A stretch of DNA of 64,000 nt, from contig JADNRV010000015.1 in NCBI GenBank assembly GCA_015499995.1, positions 372,001-436,000 on the forward strand. The letters run 5' to 3'. A program made the position numbers and the translations under genes. Below are positions 36,740 through 46,705 of this stretch, piece by piece (position 1 is the first letter of the stretch; each line of letters opens with the position of its first letter). The stretch comes from Flammula alnicola. Lineage: Eukaryota; Basidiomycota; Agaricomycetes; Agaricales; Strophariaceae. The notes beneath the pieces were generated by a model. That model was not told the DNA's origin. It was given only the letters and a program-made list of their open reading frames with translations, and searched no databases.

Positions 36740-38420
36740 TCAGTGTGTGAAGTGGCGTCCAACAGCACCCCACCAGGCCAAGCCAGCAGTCCCTCCTCCA
36801 ATAATAGCAACTGCTGGAGGTACGGAGAACCACTCCACGAAGGTAAATGTTGTAGCGGCGATCACCAACCAAAACGGTTCTTGCCCCAAGCTGATTCCCT
36901 GGCTTTCCGCCGCGGTAAGGTACCCAATCTCCCATAGCCTATACACGGCAGTGAAGACGAACCCTACAGCAGCAGCGTTTACTCCCCGCAAAATGCTGAC
37001 AACCTCTCTTCGTTTCCTCAACGACTGCCAAATACTCTGAAAACCAATGGAAAGCCATAAACCTGGCGTAAATATGCCCAGGAATCCGAGGATGGCTCCA
37101 ACGATAGTCGGTATTGATTTCGACTCTGCAGGGCCGGCGACGACGAGTGCGCCGAGGTAGATTGCAAAGTTGAAATTGGGTCCAGGCAAGGCCTGGATGA
37201 CGGCAAGTCCGAGAAGGAAATCACGAGGCGAAACCCATCCAGGACCGACGACGTAGTCCCTGAGTAGAGGAATGACGACAGGACCTCCACCGAAAATGAT
37301 CGTTCCAGCCAGGAACATGTTGTTGAAGAGTGCGAGTAGGAGAGGCGAGTGATGAAGTGTCCCTCGCAAAACCATGAGCAGCGTAAATAGCACAAAGAAG
37401 AAGATAATAATGACTATTCCAAATTTGACGCGGATGCCATGCGCTGAGATATCGATACGAGCCGGTTGGGCAGGAGCTGAAGGGTTTTCGTTTGTTCTGT
37501 TGCGTCGTCTATCTGCGCGTCTTTTGTCACCGTTACAACAGCTGCGGTCTGCCTTCGATGAGGGCCGACAGTCTCTGTGGTGCGCGACTCTGTCTTGATG
37601 TCTTCCATAGGGATGCTGGTTTCTGTTCCGGCCTCGCGTTCTGGAGGCAGAGACGACCTCTTCTTAGCCCTTTTCTTATTCCTCCACTTCCTCAACAATG
37701 TCTGACCAACACCATCCCATGCCACCGTCACCAAGCCTGCAAATACGAGCAGTACTGGGAAGTACCACAGGGCGTTGTAGCATAATCCGAAACAGGCGCC
37801 GAACAAGACCAATGACCTCGTCAACGGGTCTGTGATGGCCTTTTTGGCGAGCTGTACAGCTGCGAGGGCGATGATCCCGACCGTTGCTGCATTTATTCCT
37901 GAAAGAAGTGCATAGGCTGGACCGGGGAGAGTTTCGCCTATTCGCTGTACACCGAGGGAAAGTCCGTACATGGCCACAGCGCCTGGCAGGCACCACAGGA
38001 GGAAAACGAATAAGGCTGGTATAATCCCAGCATGGATATGGGCTATACTGAAAAGCATCTTGGTCGACGCTGGCCCAGGAAGGGCTTGAGAAATGGCGAA
38101 CAATTCTTGATACTGAAAAAAAAATAATTGCATATGAGAACTTCGACAACACAGATAGACGAGTGCAGACTGACCGTTTGCTCGTCAATCCACGGAGTTT
38201 TACCGAGGCCATCGACAAACCTCTTATGGAAGATTTGGAAGTGGACCGGTGGGCCTCCGAATGCGCTGAACCCCAAGTCGAATGTGCGCAGGAAGACGTC
38301 TAGGAGGCGAGTCGTGAGCTTGGACGTGTTCGCCTGATATGGGGTAGCTTCCGATTCATCGTGTCTGACTGTACGAGTTATACGACGCAAAACGGAGTGC
38401 ACGAGAGCATCGAACGACAT
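36740..38420 (-). CDS. CHR (chromate ion) transporter, two-domain form
   Basis: Membrane anion transporter of the CHR/ChrA family; chromate efflux is the best known activity. Two homologous halves are present. The first has LGFSAFGGPPVHFQIFHKRF and ELFAISQALPGPASTKML. The second has TIIFGGGPVVIPLLRDYVV and GLAVIQALPGPNFNFAIYLG. Both carry the FGGP and QALPGP signatures on multi-span segments. A basic, charged linker (RKWRNKKRAKKRSS) sits between. Start MSFDALVHSVLRRITRTV at 38420, end WWGAVGRHFTH. One A appears to be lost in the run near 37513: the frame DDATEQ must continue as NENPSAPAQPARIDISAHG to reach the second half. Otherwise the gene is intact. Divergent from BNA6 over 389 bases. Confidence 0.9.
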
Positions 38421-38809
38421 TGCGACGCGACGTGAAGAGGACAAGAGGACAACCTCTGAATTCCAAGTGTTTTTGACATCCGATATCTATGTGGGAAGGA
38501 GATGTGTATGGTGAATATGTCAGGCGAATGAGGTGTTACACGTGCGTCAAGGGACTTGGGCCAGAAATACCGCAATTCATGACGACCGCAATTTGAATAG
38601 AGAAAAAAAGGGGATATCGCCGTTTTGTATAAAGTGAGGTATAAGTCGCGATCGGGAACTCCGTAGTACGTACAGCAACGGGATCGGCGGGCCATGACTG
38701 GGATATCACGCGTTGACGCAACATCTCGCAACAGTTCATCCTCCTCTCTAAGTTTTTGTCTCTTGCCCCGCGACCGCAACCTCCGGATCATATTCATAGA
38801 CTATCTAAT
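38421..38809. promoter_or_regulatory. Divergent intergenic region, CHR transporter and BNA6
   Basis: 389 bases between two start codons. It should hold both promoters. No specific binding site or coding frame could be supported. Confidence 0.45.
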
Positions 38810-39983
38810 ATGCCGAAACACAACTCCTACGAACATCTCCTACCTCCAAGCTGGAAACAACAGGTAGCCGGCTGGCTGGCGGAGGATACGCCCTCTTTCG
38901 ACTATGGCGGTTACGTTGTGGGCGAGGCCCAGCGCGAGGCATTCCTCCTCGGAAAGGGCTCTCAACCTGCTGTCCTCGCTGGATCGCCCTTTGTTACTGA
39001 AATATTTTCTCAGTTGGGATGCGAGTGAGTTTCTCAGAAGCGGCCCATTCTCTCGACATCAGCGTTATCTTATCTACCCGTTCTGCGCCACAGGGTGGAA
39101 TGGTATGTAAAGGAGGGCGATGTATTCGAGCCCGTGAAGCATATCGCTACAGTGAGGGGCAAAGCCCGATTCCTGCTCCTTGGAGAACGGATAGCCCTCA
39201 ATCTCCTCGCGCGGTGCAGTGGTATCGCGACCAAGTGAGCGGTGACTTTATTGATCGCAGGAAACTCCATTCAATTTGCTTCAAGGTCGAAGAGGATTAA
39301 TGATCTAGCTCGAAGTTATGGCTTCACTGGCATCATTGCCGGAACTCGCAAGACCACACCTGGTAAGTGCTTTTATGCCCTTGGAAGTCCTGGAAATTAA
39401 ACTCCTTACAGGGTTCAGGCTCGTGGAGAAATACGGAATGGTGGTGGGAGGCATCGATCCCCATCGACATGACCTTTCGAGCATGATCATGTTGAAGGAT
39501 AACCACATCTGGTCTTCCGGTTGGTCTTCATTTTTCTTGCACGAATAAGCAGTGCTTATCTTCCTACCTCAGGCTCAATCACCGCCGCTATCCAACAAGC
39601 CCGTGAAGTTGGAGGATTTAGTCTTCTTCTCGACGTCGAAGTCGGTTCTGAAGCCGAGGCTGACGAGGCTATCGAAGCTGGTGCGGATATCATCATGCTG
39701 GACAATATCGAAGGCGCCGAGTTGGTCAGCGTCGCGAGATCATTGAAGCAGAAATGGAAAGGCCAACGGAAATTTTTGTTCGAGACCAGCGGAAATATAA
39801 CAGAAGCTAATTTGCAAGAAAGAGCCATTAACGGTGAGTTAGACATATCAGTCGTGCTTGAAAAAAATCCTGACGAGATTTTTTGCAGAAATTGATATCT
39901 TGAGCACAAGCGTCGTGCATCAATCGGTACAACACATCGACTTTAGCTTAAAGATCCAGAAACCTAAAGCATCGGAGATATAG
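38810..39983 (+). CDS. BNA6: Quinolinate phosphoribosyltransferase
   Basis: Makes nicotinate mononucleotide, CO2 and pyrophosphate from quinolinate and PRPP, the last committed step of de novo NAD synthesis. Six exons fit in phase: 38810-39024, 39094-39234, 39286-39362, 39412-39519, 39573-39833 and 39889-39983. Starts [16 protein letters not shown]. Motifs: [81 protein letters not shown] and FETSGNIT. Length (about 298 residues) and the [15 protein letters not shown] block are typical. No frame errors. It converges on an ACMSD-like gene 32 bases away. Confidence 0.95.
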
Positions 39984-40015
39984 CGTTGGTATATTTGTAG
40001 GTTATATAACCCTCG

Positions 40016-41321
40016 TCACCCCTGTAGATTGAATAAAGAAACCGCGTTTCCTCCGCGCACGCCGTTCTTATCTTCCTCCGTCCAACCTTGCACGGCATCA
40101 ATAGCGTCGAGGTTTGTGGTGACACTCGTCCACTTCTCAGACGAAGAAAGTGGTGGGAAGAATGGGTGGTCGGTACCGAAAAGCATTCTCTTGCTTCCTG
40201 TGCTTCGATTGGGAGCACTGTTTACAGAGGAACCTAATTCGTATCTGTCGGCTCGTGCAATTACATCGCTGACGAAGCCAAGTTCTTCCGGGCCGTACGC
40301 CACCGCGTCGAGGTATAGTTTGCCAAGGTAATATCGCGCGTCGTGCTTCAGTCTCGAGGCCACAACGGGATCGTGGTCGATACACGAAGCAAGGCGTGAA
40401 GATAGCGCCGGAAGAGCGCCTCCCGAGTGTGCTAAAAGGAGCCGAAGAGAGGGGAATTTGTCAAACACTCCTGAGAGTATCAGCCGTGTTGCTGCCTAAT
40501 TAAATTAGATGACATGGTGGAAAAAGTACACAATGATGATATACTCACGGTCGTGGTTTCGAAAGGGAACCCCAAGGCAAGAGGAAGGACGTGTCCGTTG
40601 TCCTTATCACCCCATGCACTTCCATCCACGCCGTAGTGAGGATGCAAGAAAACGACGAGACCGGCTTTCTCGATGGCAGCCCATACTGGGTCAAGAGCTT
40701 CATCGTCAAGGCCTTTGCCTATGCCGCGCGTGCCCATGATCAATCCACGCAAGTGGGGGAGGGTGCCTATCTGGTGCACGATTTCAAGGAGAGCGGAAGT
40801 TGTGATTTCTGGGACCAGAGGTAAGAGTCCGAAACCATAAAGCCTCTTGATCTGATGGCTGGCGATGGTGGGGGCAGTCGAGCAATACTCCTCTAGGTCA
40901 TTGTTCAACTCCGAAGCGAGGGTGTGAGCTTGAGACGCCGGAAGGAAATCTAACCAAGGGTTCGCCGTGCTGGATAGGGATCAATTAATATAACGGAGAT
41001 AACGAAGGTTGGCGACATACCTAACTATGGATACATCGATGCCGTGTTTGTCCATGAAGTTCAGCTTCTCTACGTTGAACATAAGCCTCTCTGAAAGCAC
41101 CTTTGGAGATGCATACCTTCTCTGTCCCAATACTGGGCTCCTACAGGACGACCTCCGCTTGGTTCATGGTCCAAGATGAGCAGTCGGTCCTCCTTCACTC
41201 CCTCCGAATTCGTGGTCGAGCGAATGAAGGGCACAGACGCACGCGATCTCAGCAATGCGGCGTATCGCGGGAGATAGACATGGGTATGGATGTCGACCAG
41301 GAGTTTACCAGCTGCAGACAT
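40016..41321 (-). CDS. ACMSD-type amidohydrolase/decarboxylase
   Basis: Metal-dependent amidohydrolase of the aminocarboxymuconate-semialdehyde decarboxylase family. Start chosen at MSAAGKLLVDIHTHVYLPRY (41321), with metal-binding HxH at the N-terminus. Further landmarks are NFMDKHGIDVSIVS, ANPWLDFLP, LRGLIMGTRGIGKGLDD, FLHPHYG, LLLAHSGGALPALSSRL, LYLDAVAYGPEEL and FGTDHPFFPP with the catalytic-type Asp. It ends GGNAVSLFNLQG. About five exons. In animals ACMSD removes the precursor of quinolinate; many fungal relatives act on aromatic acids instead, so the substrate here is inferred only from family and from its neighbour BNA6. Confidence 0.85.
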
Positions 41322-41559
41322 GGAGGGGGAAAGCAAAAGAGATAAAAAGATAAGTAGCGCGCGCCGCGCTGCATAACGAGTGGAAGCGCGTGAACTGAGC
41401 CAAGCCAAGCAAGCGCAAATCTTTGTTCATAGATCATGTCACCCGATCTGGATACTACTTAACTCCATTGCGGAAGTATTTCAATACATACAGTTCAACG
41501 CAGACCGAAAGCTGTCCAAACTCACTCGAAACGAGCTACGAATAGGTCAGAAATCCATA

Positions 41560-43309
41560 ATGGCCTTGTTGGAAAGCTCCAGTCACAGGCCAATTAGAGA
41601 GGAGGTATGGTCGTGGCGCATTCTCTTGAACATCGTGTCATAACTCATGTCACTGTACTAGATTGTCGACTTGGCTGCCAATTTGGCTGAAAGTCAAGCT
41701 CGGCTTCACCAACTAGCGGCGCGTCTCGAAGAGAATGAATCGGAGAGCTGGGAGAGTCGGTACGAGAACTTGCAAAATTCGTACAAGGAAGCCGTGAACA
41801 GTGCCAAGTGGCTTCGAGCACAGAACGCCGACCTCGAACACAAGGTAGCACAGCACAGGCCCGAGATGGACAATGCTCTCTCTGCAAGAGAGGGAGCATT
41901 CCGGAAATTGGGGCATGCTCGAAAGGTCATTCGGGACCTTCTGGAGGAAAGAGTAAGTTCTCTGGCATTTTCCAACCGCTTGATACGGACAACTGACACT
42001 AAGCATCTGCAGAGGGATATGTCAAGTCCCAGGAGTAAAGGTTCCCTTACTCAAGAGGAGATCGATCAAGCACTCTTCGACGAGTTCCATCGCGACGACT
42101 CGGACTCCAGTTCAAGTTCTTCTGGCAGTCAGAAGACTGTGCGGCTGGGCGCTAATTCGTCTTCGCCGTCCCACGTTCAGGTTAAACCTATAACCAGTCC
42201 TGGACCAAGTACCCAACGCAGTGCTCAATTGTCGCCCCTGCTGCCTGCTTCTGTTACTAGCAGGGGAAACATTTTGCGAGACGACAGATCGGAATCCGAA
42301 TATTCCTCTGCGCCTTCTGAACAGTTGGAGTCTTCGCAATCGTTGATTATCCAGGCTTTATCGCCACGACAGAGCCCTACCAGCAGCAGGGGTTCTCCGG
42401 AGACATGGCGCATTCATTTCAAGAAACCGCCTGGGACCTCGATCATTCAAGAAGGACCCATTACATTGACGAGACTACAGAATTCTTTAAACCTTGACGA
42501 TGACACGGTATGGTGTTTATTTTTGATTCCTTGGGCATTGATTCACACGTTTCGGTCAGATGAATTCACTCCAAAGGTTGGTTTATCGCTGCGATCTCTA
42601 GCTCTTGACGTCAAGGGACTGATTGCGGTTTGATCTTGATAGCCTTGCGACATCTCCAGATTTGAGCATGAGGCTTCAGATCACACTTCTCCGGAGGAAG
42701 ATGACCGTCGTTTTTCTTTATGATCCAATTCTTGTCGAATACCGGGGTAAAAGCTATATCCTTGACTGGGGCCGAAGGCAAACGAACCAGAATATCGAGA
42801 GGTATATCTCAACCACCGTGCGCGCCGCTGAACCGACTCCAATGGATTCAGCATTTCACACATTCCTCTTTCCGACAAGTGAGGTAAGTTTTGTGATCAG
42901 CAATGGTTGATACTTGATGCTCATTAAACACGGATCACACAGAACAGCTGGTTTTATGTTGGAGCCTTCCAATGGTCCATAGTTCAGTTGAAAGATTTTT
43001 GGCCGCTTGAAGGAAATGTAGGTTCTTTTCTGCCTTCTGTCATCATGGAGGCGACTTGATCATTCCTGTCGTCCAAAGAGCAGGACAAAGTTGTTGAAGA
43101 AGTTGAGCAAACGGACTCGAGGTGAAGTGAGCGACGTTGAGATGGCGAAGCTTCTCGATAGTGGCGAACTGAATCAATTCTGCGTGGAACTGACTGCCGC
43201 AGCGGAGCCGCGAGTGTCCTACGACTTCGCTACTGAGATGTTGGGACGAAGGACATCACCATATAGCGAGCCGAGACACGAAAGACGAGCTGAAGGGGTC
43301 AAGGAATGA
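41560..43309 (+). CDS. Hypothetical coiled-coil and Ser-rich protein
   Basis: I do not recognise it. Start MALLESSSHRPIREE (41560-41604). Exon 2 (41662-41952) is a coiled coil (ESQARLHQLAARLEENES, then QNADLEHKVAQH). Exon 3 (42013-42507) is rich in Ser and acidic residues (HRDDSDSSSSSSGSQKT). Later short exons give a folded-looking part (RRKMTVVFLYDPILVEYRGK, SYILDWGRRQTNQNIERYI, WFYVGAFQWSIVQLKDFWPL). The end is basic, then polar, and stops at 43307-43309. The exon chain near 42560-42650 uses a small exon (MNSLQ) that I could fit in phase but not prove. The C-terminal region might be a small beta domain. No localisation signal seen. Confidence 0.6.
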
Positions 43310-43671
43310 TATCTAGCAGTTGGATAGCAGGGATGATGGAATCAGAGTTGAACATATGGAATCTGACTCGGAGTTTCGGCGACAAGAGGGGCTTTCAATT
43401 GATAGATAGTGTTCCGAATTACACCCGCATTATGGATGGAGCCCGTCATGCCCATGGTTACCGCTGGTTACCATTGCCCCTTTTACAATTTGACACTGAC
43501 AATGTAATTTTGAAATTCAGGAGTAACGCATTCAATAAAGAGTTCTCACCGAGGTCCATTTTTCCATTTTTGCCCTCTTTTCATTTTGTCGCCCTTGCGC
43601 CGTCTTCAAGACGAAAAACTGAGCAGGCCGCAGAGTTCTCGGCGGACCCAGGCGCCTCAAATCTTCAAACG

Positions 43672-44908
43672 ATGGACGCTACAGTTCGCTGGTCGTCCGG
43701 TCGCGTTCATACGCTCGTTGCGCTCACTGTCTTTGCTTGCATTTCTTTCCTCTTCGTATTTTCTCGGGACTCGGGAGACCATTCTATTGTTCTTCACCGT
43801 CGGCAAGATGTTCGCCTAGCGGTTCGTCAACTTACGCCTACTCCATCGACGACAACAGAGGCCTCAATCCCATCGTCTTCGATACCTTTCGGCCGCCCGG
43901 GATTTCCTAGTAGCGTGTCTGCGTCGTCTTCTTCCGTGCAAGCAGCGTCGTCTGCACTTTCTACCTCAGCCAATCCGCCCTCTACAACATTCTCATCGTC
44001 TTTATCTGCTTCATCGATTTCTTCGAACGTAGTCGTGTCTCAATCGTCAATTGAGTCCTCATCTCGGCCTCCTGAGAGTACTACACATTCGTCGTGCGTT
44101 AATTGTTTCCATAAACGGGTTTCTTAACTTACCTCGTGGAATTACAGAACTACCTCGACGACCACCATTAGTACACGCGCGACTTCTACGACGACGCAAA
44201 TAATCACCCCTTCCTCCCAGACCCTCAACGTCCAACCTGCCACGACGCTTGTCGTGCCAAATAACTTCCAACTTACTCCGCTTGCAACATCACACTCTAT
44301 CACAACTTCTTCCCCTGCGACAACCAACACTTCCGGCCCTCTTTCAGCCGTGTCAAAATCTTCCGGGTAAGTATATATTTTAATCTAGCCATGTTGCCGC
44401 CTATTGACCGCGTTGTTTCGCATTATCCAGCTTCTGGCAAAATAAAGGCGCTGTAGCGGCCACTTTCGTGATCGTCTCCTTGGTGCTCATCGGTATTGCA
44501 GCCCTCGCAGTGATCGCCTTTCTCAAAAGGCGTAACGTTAGCAGGCAGGAGCAGCTCCATGAGGAATTATTTGAGAAATATACAGAGCCGGACTACCGCA
44601 GCAATTCCCCTGGCCCCAGTATTAACGCCGACCCCATGGATGCATTCGCGTCTCGCGAAGTGTTCCAGAGCTACGGTATCTCAGAAACCCAGCGTGTTTT
44701 ATATTCATCTACTCCTGTACAACATCCCGACTACTATAACGAACCTAAGGCTCCCGCGCGATACATTTCTCCTTCTCAAGCACTGGCTGCCCAAAGCGCT
44801 GCGCCGCCTACGGCTTTCCGAAATCCCGTTGGGCGGGATTCGTACCAACAATCTATTGATTCATTCTATGGTGCTGCTGGTCAACCTTCTTCGTCTGGCT
44901 ACACATAG
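43672..44908 (+). CDS. Ser/Thr-rich single-pass membrane protein, sensor-like
   Basis: Start MDATVRWSSGRVHTLVALTV with a signal anchor. A long Ser/Thr-rich ectodomain follows (SASSSSVQAASSALSTSA, STTTISTRATSTTTQ), probably heavily O-mannosylated. One membrane span (GAVAATFVIVSLVLIGIAAL) is followed by a basic stop-transfer KRRN and a Pro/Tyr-containing tail ending QPSSSGYT. Three exons: 43672-44093, 44148-44366 and 44431-44908. The shape resembles Mid2/WSC-like wall-stress sensors, but I see no cysteine-rich WSC domain, so function is open. The frame stays open upstream to 43306, without a signal peptide; I prefer the internal ATG. Confidence 0.75.
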
Positions 44909-45407
44909 GCATTGCATGGTGCGTCTCCGATGCTCGTTGCCATCTCCTCTTTCCGCTTACGATTTCACGGTTTCCTAGCCAAATTCCCTTTGGAATTTTC
45001 GGGTATACATTAGTCGTATCCTCGCTGCATGATTTATATTTATCTGTAACCTTCGAAATGTTGAAATGTAATAACTCTTGTAGCAACCATTGAAGCAACC
45101 AAGTTTGTGTGAATCTGTGATCAATCAACTAATCACTACTGTTATACTTACTCGTCAATTGGGTAAGCGCTTGCGTAGAGTTGGGAAGGAACCAGGCACT
45201 CCTCGATTTTCATCTGATTCGGATCCAAGACACACTTTGCCGCTACATCGTAAAATCATAAGATACTAAGCATGATGTATGAAATTTACAGTATACTGTG
45301 GATCACGGCAGAGAGCACCCCTATGATAAGCGGCCCGCGTGATTCCGGTTAATTCAAGTCAACTACCCCGGAGCTTGTTGGTTTATACTTGACTACATAG
45401 TACAGCT
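44909..45407. other. Intergenic region upstream of enoyl-CoA hydratase
   Basis: About 500 bases between two plus-strand genes. AT-rich 3' end on the left. No supported gene, repeat or RNA. Confidence 0.5.
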
Positions 45408-46648
45408 ATGGCGCTATTTCGTGCAGTGACGCGTAGCTCGAGAATAATATCTCGGAGTCTACCTAGTTGCGTCAGACAAGCAAAACGCTTCTTGCAAGTG
45501 CAAGCTTCTCAGCAAGCATTCCTCGAACCTGTTGAATCCCATCCTGGAATCACTTGTCTTTCCCTCAATCGACCACAGAGCAAGAATGCTATATCCATGA
45601 CGCTTCTTCAAGTAACTTTGTGCATATCTCTGACCTTTCATGGCATATACTGAATTGAACAACTGCAGCAACTTCGGGAAAGTCTTGAAACTGCTCATTA
45701 TGACAAGAGGTGCGTATACTTGTCTCCATTCCACGTTGCTCAACCTCTGAAGCTTGAAGGTGGCAAGTATAGTGTTCGAGTTCTGATTCTGCGCTCAACC
45801 ACTGTCGGATCCTTCTGCGCTGGCGCAGATCTAGCGGAGAGGCGTACAATGTCGCAACCTCAAGTTGCCAGGTTTCTTGCGGAGCTGCGGGACGCCCTAG
45901 GGAGACTAGAATCGCTTCCAATGCCGACCATTGCTGCTATTGATGGACCAGCTCTTGGGGGAGGTCTGGAACTGAGTTTGGCTTGTGACTTGCGAGTTGC
46001 TGGTGAGTCGGTTCATTCTTACCGGTTGCGCAATATTAATGAATATCCATGCACCGATTTTATTAGGACACGATGTCACAAAAATTGGGCTACCTGAAAC
46101 TGGCCTTGGAATTATTCCTGGAGCCGGTGGAACGCAAAGGGCAACCCGACTGTTAGGACCCTCTAAAGCCAAAGATTTAATATTCACAGCACGTTCATTG
46201 ACGGCTGCGGAAGCATTGGAATGGGGTTTGTCAACTCACAAACAGTACCGGTCAACCGTCTGACGTGATCCCTCACTCAACAGGTCTTGTCAACTACGTC
46301 TCATCTCCTGGTGCCACAGCCTTCGCCCGCTCGCTTGAGCTAGCCGAGGCCATCGCAAAAAACGGTTGATCCTGTCTTTTTCTAATTCTGTCCAGAGATC
46401 TGATTGTTGTCTAGCACCACTGGCACTGCGTGCTGCGAAACAAGCAATCTCCAGGTCTGAAGATTTGCCTCTGGAAACAGGTACATTTTCTTTTGTTCTG
46501 GGCCCAGCAAAGTTCATGCTAGACGCGATTTGATACAGGACTCGACTTTGAGCGTGCATCATACGAAACCCTCCTGACTAGCCGAGATCGCACCGAGGCT
46601 CTCGAGGCTTTCCGAGAGAAGCGCCGACCAATTTTTAAGGGTGAATAA
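45408..46648 (+). CDS. Mitochondrial enoyl-CoA hydratase/isomerase (AUH-like)
   Basis: Crotonase-fold enzyme, closest in feel to methylglutaconyl-CoA hydratase of leucine breakdown; general enoyl-CoA hydratase is the alternative. The N-terminus [18 protein letters not shown] is basic and amphipathic, fitting a mitochondrial presequence. Motifs: [34 protein letters not shown] (oxyanion hole), [20 protein letters not shown] and [20 protein letters not shown] (catalytic Glu in [12 protein letters not shown]). It ends [11 protein letters not shown]. About seven short exons, all in phase. Convergent with SEC10, 57 bases apart, so their 3' UTRs must overlap or be very short. Confidence 0.9.
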
Positions 46649-46705
46649 GGGTATATTCATACAATACAATCCGAACTTCCAAAAAATTACAAACGCATGG
46701 GTGAA

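Noticed and set aside
38810..41321. A larger NAD or secondary-metabolite gene cluster
   Set aside because: Beyond the two adjacent enzymes, no other kynurenine-pathway gene, tailoring enzyme or synthase is seen within 20 kb.
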